Of a stretch of 10,269 bases of DNA, positions 1 to 6,131 are shown piece after piece. Position numbers and translations under genes: made by a program. Every line of letters starts with the position of its first letter. Position 1 is the first letter of the stretch. Source of the DNA: Flavobacteriales bacterium UBA7443 (GTDB lineage: Bacteria > Bacteroidota > Bacteroidia > Flavobacteriales_D > Sanyastnellaceae); NCBI GenBank assembly GCA_002477505.1, contig DLQB01000162.1:1-10269 (forward strand). Reading direction: 5' to 3'. The notes under the pieces are model-generated. The model searched no databases. It was given only the letters and a program-made list of their open reading frames with translations, and had not been told where the DNA came from.

Positions 1-183
1 GAAGTACGTATGGGTAAAGGTAAAGGTGCTCCCAGCCATTGGGTAGCCCCGGTGCGTCCTGGACGTTTGATGTTTGAGGTAGATGGAGTTTCTCCAGAAA
101 CCGCTCATGAAGCTTTGCGACTCGGAGCACAAAAGCTGCCCGTGAAATGCAAATTTGTTGTACGACCTGATTATGCAAAGTGA
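1..183 (+). CDS. rplP: 50S ribosomal protein L16, C-terminal part (cut by window start)
   Basis: This open frame enters from the left edge in frame 1 and ends at TGA 181-183, giving the last 60 residues of L16. The full protein is usually about 137-140 residues, so a bit under half is present. The family hallmark VRMGKGKGAPSHW starts at residue 2 of the fragment, followed by PGRLMFEVDGV and then LRLGAQKLPVKCKFV near the end. L16 is a large-subunit protein that contacts 23S rRNA near the A-site tRNA and the peptidyl-transferase centre. Its stop overlaps the probable rpmC start by one base (TGATG), which suggests translational coupling and fits the standard rplP-rpmC-rpsQ order. Identity is very secure. 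The N-terminal half cannot be assessed. Confidence 0.97.
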   Translation, partial: EVRMGKGKGAPSHWVAPVRPGRLMFEVDGVSPETAHEALRLGAQKLPVKCKFVVRPDYAK

Positions 184-380
184 TGATTGAGATGACAGAA
201 ATCCGACAGCTGTCCGACTCCGATTTGATGGAGCGGATTGAGACCGAGCGCGAGTCGCTCGCCAAGCTGCGCTTCAACCACACCGTTGCGGGGTTGGAGT
301 CTACAACGGCCTTGAAGAACAAAAAGCGCGATGTTGCGCGCTTGCTTACAGAAATGAACGCACGCAATAAGAACTCATGA
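183..380 (+). CDS. rpmC: 50S ribosomal protein L29
   Basis: A small, mostly helical protein of 65 residues, the usual size for L29. It sits on the large subunit near the polypeptide exit tunnel and, in the known family, forms part of the docking site for trigger factor and SRP. The pattern EIRQLSDSDL, then LAKLRFNHTVAGLE, then a basic KKRDVARLLTEM stretch matches the two-helix L29 fold. The start is ambiguous. ATG 183 overlaps the rplP stop by one base, while ATG 192 would give a 62-residue protein beginning MTEIRQLS; GTG 180 is also in frame but less likely. I prefer 183 because the overlap favours coupling. The stop TGA 378-380 overlaps the rpsQ start in an ATGA arrangement. No Shine-Dalgarno sequence is visible. 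Confidence 0.95.
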   Translation: MIEMTEIRQLSDSDLMERIETERESLAKLRFNHTVAGLESTTALKNKKRDVARLLTEMNARNKNS

Positions 381-652
381 GCACTGAAACTAGCACCACG
401 GAGCGCAATATGCGGAAAGAGCGTATTGGCGTTGTGACTTCGAATTCCATGACCAAGAGCATTGTTGTTGCTGTTGAGCGGAAGGAGAAGCACGCGAAAT
501 ATGGGAAATTCGTCAATAAGACAAGCAAGTTCATGGCCCATGATGAGGCAGACACTTGCAACGTTGGCGATACAGTACGGATCATGGAAACACGCCCACT
601 GAGCAAAAGCAAGTGCTGGCGTCTGGTTGAAGTGGTAGAGCGTGCGAAGTAA
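377..652 (+). CDS. rpsQ: 30S ribosomal protein S17
   Basis: A 91-residue S17, an OB-fold primary 16S rRNA-binding protein of the small subunit. The core runs from about residue 11 (NMRKERIGVVTSNSMTKS) through HAKYGKFVNKTSKFMAHDE (about 38-56) to GDTVRIMETRPLSKSKCWRL (about 64-83), all typical of Bacteroidota S17. The ATG at 377 overlaps the rpmC stop by four bases (ATGA), which supports it. An internal ATG at 410 would start directly at MRKERIG, but the residues ERN just before it also fit the family, so 377 is the better choice. The first nine or so residues (MSTETSTTE) form a short Ser/Thr-rich extension that I do not recognise as conserved. A gap of 35 bases follows before rplN. Confidence 0.96.
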   Translation: MSTETSTTERNMRKERIGVVTSNSMTKSIVVAVERKEKHAKYGKFVNKTSKFMAHDEADTCNVGDTVRIMETRPLSKSKCWRLVEVVERAK

Positions 653-687
653 TCCCTTGGATTGAATACAGAGAAAGAAATCAAAAG

Positions 688-1056
688 ATGATACAGCAAG
701 AATCCCGCATGAAAGTGGCCGACAACAGCGGCGCAAAGGAAGTCCTTTGCATCCGTGTGTTGGGTGGTACACGCCGGCGATATGCAAGCATCGGCGACAC
801 CGTAGTGGTGAGCGTGAAGCATGCAGCACCAAACGGTGGCATCAAGAAAGGTGCCGTATCGAAAGGTGTCGTAGTGCGCACCAAGAAGGCCGTTCGTCGT
901 CCCGATGGTTCTTACATCCGATTCGATGACAACGCAATTGTGTTGTTGAATGCGAATGGCGAGATGCGAGGAACACGGATCTTTGGCCCTGTGGCCCGTG
1001 AACTCCGTGAAAAGGACTTCATGAAAATTGTTTCATTGGCCCCTGAGGTGCTTTAA
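688..1056 (+). CDS. rplN: 50S ribosomal protein L14
   Basis: A 122-residue L14, the standard family length. It is a highly conserved large-subunit protein that binds 23S rRNA and sits at the subunit interface, where it helps form bridges to 16S rRNA; in other bacteria it is also the target of the silencing factor RsfS. The opening MIQQESRMKVADNSGAKEV is the classic L14 N-terminus. The five-stranded barrel signature continues with IRVLGGTRRRYASIGD (about 22-37), and the protein ends with GPVARELREKDFMKIVSLAPEVL-type residues. Upstream is an A-rich stretch (gaaagaaatcaaaag) with no Shine-Dalgarno core. This gene is the first of the spc-type block. The 35 bases in front of it show no promoter or terminator I would defend. 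Confidence 0.98.
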   Translation: MIQQESRMKVADNSGAKEVLCIRVLGGTRRRYASIGDTVVVSVKHAAPNGGIKKGAVSKGVVVRTKKAVRRPDGSYIRFDDNAIVLLNANGEMRGTRIFGPVARELREKDFMKIVSLAPEVL

Positions 1057-1067
1057 TCTGAACGAAG

Positions 1068-1388
1068 ATGTTTAAGCGATTAAAAGTCAAAAAAGGTGAT
1101 ACCGTAAAAGTGCTAGCCGGCGGAAGCAAAGGCAAGCAGGGAAAGGTGATCATGGTAGATCGGAAAACCGATCGCGTCAAAATTGAGGGAGTGAACATGG
1201 TGAAAAAGCATGTGAAGCCCGGTCCTGCGAATCCGCAGGGTGGTATTGAGTCGGCGGAAGCGGCCATGCATATCTCGAATGTGATGGTGGTCGATGCGGC
1301 GGGAAATGCCACACGAGTTGGTCGTCGTCGCGGTGACGATGGAAAACTCGTTCGCTATTCTAAGAAAACCAATGAGGAGCTGAAGTAA
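1068..1388 (+). CDS. rplX: 50S ribosomal protein L24
   Basis: A 106-residue L24, normal in length. In the known family it is an early assembly-initiating protein that binds the 5' region of 23S rRNA and lies near the tunnel exit. A KOW motif is visible at about residues 7-35, with KKGDTVKVLAGGSKGKQGKV and a following VDRKTDRVKIEGVN. The typical HVKPGPANPQGGIE block follows at about 48-61, and the basic tail is RYSKKTNEELK. It starts 11 bases after rplN. Its stop TAA 1386-1388 shares one base with the rplE ATG (TAATG). The last codons (Glu-Glu, GAGGAG) could double as a Shine-Dalgarno sequence for rplE. Confidence 0.97.
   Translation: MFKRLKVKKGDTVKVLAGGSKGKQGKVIMVDRKTDRVKIEGVNMVKKHVKPGPANPQGGIESAEAAMHISNVMVVDAAGNATRVGRRRGDDGKLVRYSKKTNEELK
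1374..1379 (+). promoter_or_regulatory. Possible Shine-Dalgarno sequence for rplE
   Basis: GAGGAG lies eight bases upstream of the rplE ATG at 1388. It is the only good Shine-Dalgarno-like core at a proper distance that I see in the window. It overlaps two Glu codons near the end of rplX, so codon choice alone may explain it. Use in translation is therefore uncertain. Confidence 0.35.
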
Positions 1389-1939
1389 TGAGCTACATTC
1401 CACGACTCCAGACTCAGTACGCTGAGGAAATTGTACCGAACCTCAAGGAGCGTTTCGAGTACAAGAGTGTGATGCAGGTACCTAGCATCACTAAAATTTG
1501 TTTGAATCAAGGTTTGGGCAAAGCGATTGCCGACAAGAAAGTAGTGGAGTATGCCACTGACGAAATGTCGCGCATTGTTGGCCAGAAAGCCGTTAGAACG
1601 ATTTCAACCAAAGACGTATCGAACTTTAAGTTGCGTAAGGGAATGCCAATCGGATCCCGCGTCACGTTGCGTCGCGACCGCATGTTTGATTTCCTCGATC
1701 GCTTGATCGCGGTATCGTTGCCCCGAACTCGTGATTTCCAAGGTGTGAGTGCCAAAGGCTTTGATGGCCGTGGCAATTTCACTTTTGGCATCAAGGAGCA
1801 AGTGATTTTCCCGGAAATCAACTTGGATGAAGTGAAGCACTTCAACGGCATGGACATTACTATTGTTACATCGGCGAATACAGACGAAGAGGCGAAAGCG
1901 CTCTTGGAAAGTTTCGGATTCCCTTTCAAAAAGAACTAA
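1388..1939 (+). CDS. rplE: 50S ribosomal protein L5
   Basis: A 183-residue L5, as expected for the family. It binds 5S rRNA together with L18 and helps place the central protuberance; it also contacts the P-site tRNA and bridges to S13. Recognisable blocks are MQVPSITKICLNQGLGKAI (about 30-48), KAVRTISTKDVSNFKLRKGM (about 68-87), the IGSRVTLRRDRMFDFLDRL region (about 88-108), and GRGNFTFGIKEQVIFPEI (about 127-144). The protein ends FGFPFKKN. The start codon overlaps the rplX stop by one base, so the two genes are probably coupled. In E. coli the rplE start region carries the S8 repressor site; I did not find an obvious counterpart here. Confidence 0.98.
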   Translation: MSYIPRLQTQYAEEIVPNLKERFEYKSVMQVPSITKICLNQGLGKAIADKKVVEYATDEMSRIVGQKAVRTISTKDVSNFKLRKGMPIGSRVTLRRDRMFDFLDRLIAVSLPRTRDFQGVSAKGFDGRGNFTFGIKEQVIFPEINLDEVKHFNGMDITIVTSANTDEEAKALLESFGFPFKKN

Positions 1940-1940
1940 G

Positions 1941-2210
1941 ATGGCTAAGGAATCAATGAAAGCGCGTGAGCGCAAGCGAGCTCGAATGGTAGCTCGATAC
2001 GCTGAAAAGCGAGCAGCATTGAAAGCTGCTGGTGATTGGGAAGGGTTGCAAAAGCTCCCACCAAACAGTGCGCCTGTGCGAATGCACAACCGTTGCCAAA
2101 TCACGGGGCGTCCCCGCGGATACATGCGACAGTTTGGAATCTCACGTGTCTTATTCCGAAAGATGGCACTCTCAGGAAAAATTCCTGGAGTAAAGAAAGC
2201 CAGCTGGTAA
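1941..2210 (+). CDS. rpsN: 30S ribosomal protein S14, zinc-free type
   Basis: An 89-residue S14, the longer form of the family; zinc-binding S14 is about 61 residues. S14 is a late-assembling protein in the head of the small subunit. The start is the ATG at 1941, one base after the rplE stop, giving MAKESMKARERKRARM. A longer frame extends upstream through rplE but is not credible. The family signature MHNRCQITGRPRGYMRQF is at about 48-65, followed by GISRVLFRKMALSGKIPGVKKASW-type residues to the end. Only one cysteine (Cys52) is present, so the two CxxC zinc pairs of the short form are missing. No rRNA-binding residues seem lost. Its place between rplE and rpsH is the usual one. Confidence 0.97.
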   Translation: MAKESMKARERKRARMVARYAEKRAALKAAGDWEGLQKLPPNSAPVRMHNRCQITGRPRGYMRQFGISRVLFRKMALSGKIPGVKKASW

Positions 2211-2229
2211 CCTACGATATTGAAGCATC

Positions 2230-2628
2230 ATGAATACTGATCCAATAGCAGATTACTTGACCCGCATTCGCAACGCGCAAATGGCAGGGCACAAGGTAGT
2301 AGAGGTACCGGCCTCGAACATGAAGAAAGAAATGACCCGCATCCTTTTCGATAAGGGCTACATTTTGAATTTCAAGTTCGATGAAGAAGGGTACCAAGGC
2401 AAAATTAAAATTGCTTTGCGGTATGATAGCAAGTCCAAGCGACCGGCTATCTCTGAGTTGAAGCGAGTCTCGACACCAGGTTTGCGACGTTACGCGAGCT
2501 CAGGTGATTTGCCTCGTGTATTGAATGGCCTCGGCATTTGCATCGTTTCTACATCCAAAGGTCTCATGACGGATAAGGAAGCGCGCCGAATGAACATCGG
2601 TGGTGAAGTGATTTGCACGGTTTATTGA
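2230..2628 (+). CDS. rpsH: 30S ribosomal protein S8
   Basis: A 132-residue S8, standard in length. It binds helix 21 of the central domain of 16S rRNA and is essential to platform assembly; in E. coli it also represses spc-operon translation. The N-terminus reads MNTDPIADYLTRIRNAQMAG, and the C-terminal signature STSKGLMTDKEARRMNIGGE is near residues 107-126, ending VICTVY. The middle part has the expected VSTPGLRRYAS (about 80-90). The gene follows rpsN by 19 bases and precedes rplF by 21. The upstream sequence (tattgaagcatc) has no Shine-Dalgarno core. Confidence 0.98.
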   Translation: MNTDPIADYLTRIRNAQMAGHKVVEVPASNMKKEMTRILFDKGYILNFKFDEEGYQGKIKIALRYDSKSKRPAISELKRVSTPGLRRYASSGDLPRVLNGLGICIVSTSKGLMTDKEARRMNIGGEVICTVY

Positions 2629-2649
2629 TTTAGAAAACGGAACATCATT

Positions 2650-3201
2650 ATGTCACGTATAGGAAAAGCACCCATAAATGTACCCGACGGCGTCTCACTG
2701 ACGCTGGAAGGACAATTGGTCAAAGTGAAGGGCCCGAAAGGGGAATTGGAACAGGCCATCGACGCTGAAATCGGAATGAACCTGGAGGAGAACGTATTGA
2801 CGTTTACCCGTCCATCGGATCACAAGGATCATCGTTCGAAGCACGGATTGTACCGTGCCTTGGTCAACAACATGATTGTTGGCGTGACCGAAGGATATAG
2901 CATCAAGCTCGAGTTGGTCGGAGTTGGTTTCCGTGCCTCGTCGCAAGGACAAGATTTGACTTTGGCCCTTGGCTACAGCCATCAGATTGTGATGCGTATC
3001 CCTGCCGAGATCAAACTAGAAGCTGATACCAAGAAAGGTGCGAACCCGTATGTTCTGTTGTCGTCTCATGACAAGCAGCTCATCGGAACAGTAGCAGCAA
3101 AAATCCGCTCACTTCGCAAGCCAGAGCCATACAAAGGCAAAGGTGTGCGTTACGCGGGAGAACAAATTCGTCGTAAAGCCGGTAAGACCGCAGCTAAATA
3201 A
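2650..3201 (+). CDS. rplF: 50S ribosomal protein L6
   Basis: A 183-residue L6, near the usual 177-184. It has two tandem domains of similar fold, about residues 1-80 and 81-175, and binds 23S rRNA near the sarcin-ricin loop and the factor-binding site. Seen here are MSRIGKAPINVPDGV at the start, KHGLYRALVNNMIVGVTEG (about 64-82), LVGVGFRA (about 89-96), and the C-terminal signature PEPYKGKGVRYAGEQIRRKAG (about 158-178). The last residues KTAAK are a short basic tail. No Shine-Dalgarno sequence is evident; an A-rich stretch (gaaaacggaacatcatt) precedes the start. Confidence 0.98.
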   Translation: MSRIGKAPINVPDGVSLTLEGQLVKVKGPKGELEQAIDAEIGMNLEENVLTFTRPSDHKDHRSKHGLYRALVNNMIVGVTEGYSIKLELVGVGFRASSQGQDLTLALGYSHQIVMRIPAEIKLEADTKKGANPYVLLSSHDKQLIGTVAAKIRSLRKPEPYKGKGVRYAGEQIRRKAGKTAAK

Positions 3202-3210
3202 TCGATTCAA

Positions 3211-3561
3211 ATGGGAACGAAGAAAACATTCGCTCGCAATCGCGTCAAGCGCCGTGTTCGTGGAAAAATCCAAGGCACATCTGAGCGTCCTCGATTGTCA
3301 GTATTTCGAAGCAACAAGCAGATTTACGCCCAAATCATTGATGACAGGGAAGGCCGCACGCTCGCTGCAGCAGGTTCATTGGGAGCGGATGCTGTCAAAG
3401 GAGCTAAAGTTGAGCAAGCTGCTGCTGTCGGAAAGATGATCGCCGAGAAGGCAAAAGCTGCGGGAATCGAACAGGTAGTGTTCGATCGAAACGGTTACTT
3501 GTATCATGGCCGGGTGAAGACCCTGGCGGAAGCTGCGCGTGAAGGCGGGCTCAAATTCTAA
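3211..3561 (+). CDS. rplR: 50S ribosomal protein L18
   Basis: A 116-residue L18, a normal length. L18 binds 5S rRNA with L5 and places it in the central protuberance. The basic N-terminus is rich in Arg and Lys (RNRVKRRVRGKIQGTSERPR, about 9-28) and is followed by LSVFRSNKQIYAQIIDD (about 29-45). The conserved end is FDRNGYLYHGRVKTLAEAAR with EGGLKF (about 91-116). It starts nine bases after rplF and ends six before rpsE. This rplF-rplR-rpsE order is standard. Confidence 0.98.
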   Translation: MGTKKTFARNRVKRRVRGKIQGTSERPRLSVFRSNKQIYAQIIDDREGRTLAAAGSLGADAVKGAKVEQAAAVGKMIAEKAKAAGIEQVVFDRNGYLYHGRVKTLAEAAREGGLKF

Positions 3562-3567
3562 GGAAAG

Positions 3568-4107
3568 ATGGAACAACGTCAACAACGAAAAGGACGCGAC
3601 CAGCAACAGCAGTCACGCACAGGTGATCCCGATTTGAAGGAGCGCTTGGTCGGTATTAACCGTGTCGCCAAAACCACCAAAGGTGGACGCACGTTCAGCT
3701 TCAGCTCCATTATGGTAGTTGGGGATGAAAAAGGACGCGTGGGACATGGATTGGGCAAGAGCCGTGAGGTCGCTACATCCATTCAGAAGGGCATCGAAGA
3801 TGCGAAGAAGAACATGGTTGAAGTGCCTTTGGTGAAAGGAACCATTCCTCACGCTCAGGAGATGAAGTTCGCAGGTGCTCACGTAATGATCCGTCCGGCT
3901 TCTCCGGGTACAGGTGTAATTGCAGGTGGAGCGATGCGCGCGGTACTTGAGAGCGCGGGCATCAAAGACGTTCTTGCGAAGTCTTTGGGTTCAAGCAATC
4001 CGCACAACGTGGTGAAAGCAACGTTCAATGCATTGCAGGCGCTGCGCAGCGCGAAAGAAATTGCTGATTTGCGTGGCATTTCAGTTTCAAAAGTATTCAA
4101 CGGTTAA
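3568..4107 (+). CDS. rpsE: 30S ribosomal protein S5
   Basis: A 179-residue S5, slightly long for the family because of its N-terminus. S5 lies at the mRNA entry side of the small subunit, influences decoding accuracy and, in E. coli, carries the sites of spectinomycin-resistance changes. The dsRBD-like domain spans about 23-86, with the loop RVAKTTKGGRTFSFSS at 32-47 intact; this loop corresponds to the spectinomycin region and looks wild type. The C-terminal domain follows (GTGVIAGGAMRAVLES, about 114-129; KSLGSSNPHNVVKAT, about 138-152), ending SVSKVFNG, which is Bacteroidota-like. The first 20 residues are unusually rich in glutamine and charged residues (MEQRQQRKGRDQQQQSR). AAGGA lies just three bases before the ATG, rather too near to be a good Shine-Dalgarno. 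Confidence 0.98.
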   Translation: MEQRQQRKGRDQQQQSRTGDPDLKERLVGINRVAKTTKGGRTFSFSSIMVVGDEKGRVGHGLGKSREVATSIQKGIEDAKKNMVEVPLVKGTIPHAQEMKFAGAHVMIRPASPGTGVIAGGAMRAVLESAGIKDVLAKSLGSSNPHNVVKATFNALQALRSAKEIADLRGISVSKVFNG

Positions 4108-4118
4108 TCGCAGTCATC

Positions 4119-4298
4119 ATGGGAAAAATTAAAATCACCCAGGTGCGGAGTGCAATCAACCGCCCGAAACGTCAAAAGGCCACAATTCAGGCCCTTGGCA
4201 TCAAGAAATTGCACAATCCAGTGGAGCACGAAGCCACCCCCCAAATTTTGGGAATGGTGCGTAAGGTGTCTCACTTGATTCAAGTCGAAGAATTATAA
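4119..4298 (+). CDS. rpmD: 50S ribosomal protein L30
   Basis: A 59-residue protein read directly from ATG 4119 to TAA 4296-4298, the usual size for bacterial L30. It begins MGKIKITQVRSAINRPKRQK, followed by ATIQALGIKKLHNPVEHEAT and ILGMVRKVSHLIQVEEL. The ferredoxin-like L30 pattern is clear: an N-terminal strand with I-x-Q/T-x-R-S, then a helix with R-Q-K-x-T-I-x-A-L-G-I-K-K-L, then the HEATPQILGMV segment. L30 is a small large-subunit protein that contacts 23S and 5S rRNA regions. Its position between rpsE and rplO is the standard one, with gaps of 11 and 19 bases. Some bacteria lack L30; this one keeps it. Confidence 0.96.
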   Translation: MGKIKITQVRSAINRPKRQKATIQALGIKKLHNPVEHEATPQILGMVRKVSHLIQVEEL

Positions 4299-4317
4299 TC
4301 TATAACCAGCACATACC

Positions 4318-4764
4318 ATGAATCTTAGCAATCTAAAGCCAGCAGATGGTTCTCGGAAGCAGCGCAAGCGAGTTGGACGGGGTGAAGGATCCGGTCACGG
4401 AGGCACTTCAACACGCGGACACAAAGGCGCGAAGTCACGTTCCGGTTACAGCCGAAAAATTGGTTTCGAAGGTGGCCAGCAACCATTGCAGCGTCGTGTT
4501 CCTAAGTTTGGTTTCACCAATCCGAACCGCGTTGAGTACAAAGGCATCAACCTGGACACCCTTCAGGAGCTCATCGATCGTAAAAAACTCAAAGCCGTGA
4601 CCGTTGCGGACTTGATGGATAATGGACTCGCTGGAAAGCGGGACCTCGTCAAGATCCTCGGACGTGGTGAGTTGAAATCTGGAGTTTCCATCCAAGCGCA
4701 CAAATTCTCTGCTACAGCGAAAGCGGCTATCGAGGCAGCGGGAGGCGAAGCTGCAGAAGCATAA
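4318..4764 (+). CDS. rplO: 50S ribosomal protein L15
   Basis: A 148-residue L15, the normal length. It is a late-assembly large-subunit protein whose long, basic, glycine-rich N-terminal extension reaches into 23S rRNA. That extension is plain here (RKRVGRGEGSGHGGTSTRGH at about 16-35, then GAKSRSGYSRKIGFEGGQ at 37-54), followed by PLQRRVPKFGF (56-66). The globular C-terminal domain has the signature LGRGELKSGVSIQAHKFSAT (about 114-133) and ends in a short Ala/Glu tail (GGEAAEA). It sits just before secY, as in nearly all bacteria, 11 bases apart. Confidence 0.98.
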   Translation: MNLSNLKPADGSRKQRKRVGRGEGSGHGGTSTRGHKGAKSRSGYSRKIGFEGGQQPLQRRVPKFGFTNPNRVEYKGINLDTLQELIDRKKLKAVTVADLMDNGLAGKRDLVKILGRGELKSGVSIQAHKFSATAKAAIEAAGGEAAEA

Positions 4765-4775
4765 TCCTTTTTCAG

Positions 4776-6125
4776 ATGAAGAATTTCTTTACTCAAATCG
4801 CGAACATCTGGAATCACGAAGAATTGCGCCAGAAACTCGGCATCACCTTGGGCTTGATCCTGGTGTACCGAGTGGGTTCATTTATTGTCATTCCTGGTGT
4901 GAATAGCGATGTGTTGGCCGAGCAATTGGCGGCCTCCGGTTCAGGAGGATTGGGAGATTTGTTGTCGCTCTTTACCGGTGGCGCCTTCACGCGTGCATCG
5001 ATTTTCGCGTTGGGCATCATGCCTTACATCTCGGCTTCCATTATTGTTCAGTTGCTAGGCATAGCCGTGCCAGCCGTTCAGAAAATGCAGGCAGAAGGAG
5101 AAAGCGGAAGAAAGAAAATCAATCAGTACACACGATTCCTTACCATTGCCATCACACTTGTGCAGGCACCAGGTTATCTCGCTACGTCCGTAGTAGGCGT
5201 GCCGGGAGCAGTAGCGAATCCGACCACATTCTGGTGGTTCAGTGCTGTGTTGATCTTGGTATGTTCCACCTTGGTCATCATGTGGCTTGGTGAGCGAATC
5301 ACAGACAAAGGAGTGGGCAACGGAATTTCATTGCTCATCATGATTGGAATCATTGCGACCTTCCCTCAAGCATTGATCCAAGAATTTGCGCACCCGGACA
5401 CCACGTTGTTCTTCTTCTTGGTCGAGGTCGCATTCTTGTTGATCGTCATTGGTGCAAGTGTCGCCTTGGTGCAAGCCTTGCGGAAAGTGCCGGTTCAGAT
5501 GGCGAAGATGCAAGCGGGCGGAACGCATTTGCCACAAGGCGAAGGCGCTCGAAGCTACATCCCATTGAAAGTGAATTCGGCGGGCGTGATGCCAATCATC
5601 TTTGCGCAAGCCATCATGTTTGTGCCACTCTACTTGACACAAAGCGAGACATTCCAAGAAAACGAGGCATTGCAGAGCTTGTCCGATTTCAACGGATTCT
5701 GGTACAATGCAATCTTCTTCGTGATGATTGTAGTCTTCACATATTTCTACACGGCGATCACGGTCAACCCCAATCAGATGGCGGATGACCTGAAGCGTCA
5801 AAATAGTTTTGTTCCCGGCGTCAAACCAGGAAAGCCCACAGCGGATTTCTTGGAGCGGATCCTTTCGAGTATCACCCTGCCGGGTTCCTTGTTTTTGGCT
5901 TTGATTGCAATCCTTCCAGCGATTGTTTTCAGCCTCGGATTAACGAAAGCGCAAGGCTTCTCCATCTTCTTCGGCGGTACATCGCTGTTGATCATGGTGG
6001 GAGTCATTCTGGATACACTTCAACAAATCGAAAGCTACTTGCTTTCTCGTCACTACGACGGTTTGATGAAGTCCGGGAAATTGCGTGGCCGACCACAGTC
6101 CCCTGTGGGTGGCATTACAGGATAA
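4776..6125 (+). CDS. secY: Protein translocase subunit SecY
   Basis: SecY forms the channel of the SecYEG translocon in the inner membrane, moving or inserting new proteins with SecA or the ribosome. The product has 449 residues with about ten hydrophobic segments: roughly 21-40, 72-96, 118-137, 153-172, 182-200, 210-233, 267-288, 308-330, 365-387 and 396-416. Both family signatures are present: GIMPYISASIIVQLL (about 80-94) and GERITDKGVGNGISLLIM (about 172-189). The short plug region with glycines lies at about 56-63. The cytosolic loop with KVPVQMAKMQAGG (about 237-249) and the C-terminal KLRGRPQ loop fit the family. Placement after rplO is standard. SecE and SecG are not in this window. 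Confidence 0.98.
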   Translation: MKNFFTQIANIWNHEELRQKLGITLGLILVYRVGSFIVIPGVNSDVLAEQLAASGSGGLGDLLSLFTGGAFTRASIFALGIMPYISASIIVQLLGIAVPAVQKMQAEGESGRKKINQYTRFLTIAITLVQAPGYLATSVVGVPGAVANPTTFWWFSAVLILVCSTLVIMWLGERITDKGVGNGISLLIMIGIIATFPQALIQEFAHPDTTLFFFLVEVAFLLIVIGASVALVQALRKVPVQMAKMQAGGTHLPQGEGARSYIPLKVNSAGVMPIIFAQAIMFVPLYLTQSETFQENEALQSLSDFNGFWYNAIFFVMIVVFTYFYTAITVNPNQMADDLKRQNSFVPGVKPGKPTADFLERILSSITLPGSLFLALIAILPAIVFSLGLTKAQGFSIFFGGTSLLIMVGVILDTLQQIESYLLSRHYDGLMKSGKLRGRPQSPVGGITG

Positions 6126-6131
6126 AACGAA

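Noticed and set aside
653..687. Promoter in the rpsQ-rplN gap
   Set aside because: The 35 bases are A-rich but contain no recognisable promoter boxes; this is more likely a plain leader for rplN.
1493..1503. TAAAATTTG, resembling a Bacteroidota -7 promoter box
   Set aside because: It is inside rplE, the spacing does not fit TAnnTTTG exactly, and no TTG box is found at the correct distance.
1863..1940. Upstream extension of the rpsN frame
   Set aside because: The frame stays open into rplE, but the S14 family begins at MAKESMKARERKRA (ATG 1941), and the extra 26 residues would overlap L5 in another frame.
1604..2125. Long minus-strand open frame (173 codons) opposite rplE and rpsN
   Set aside because: It overlaps two well-identified genes, resembles no protein family I know and has no leader or neighbours on that strand. 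The same holds for other minus-strand frames, such as 5328-5801 (opposite secY) and 9069-9542 (opposite rpoA).
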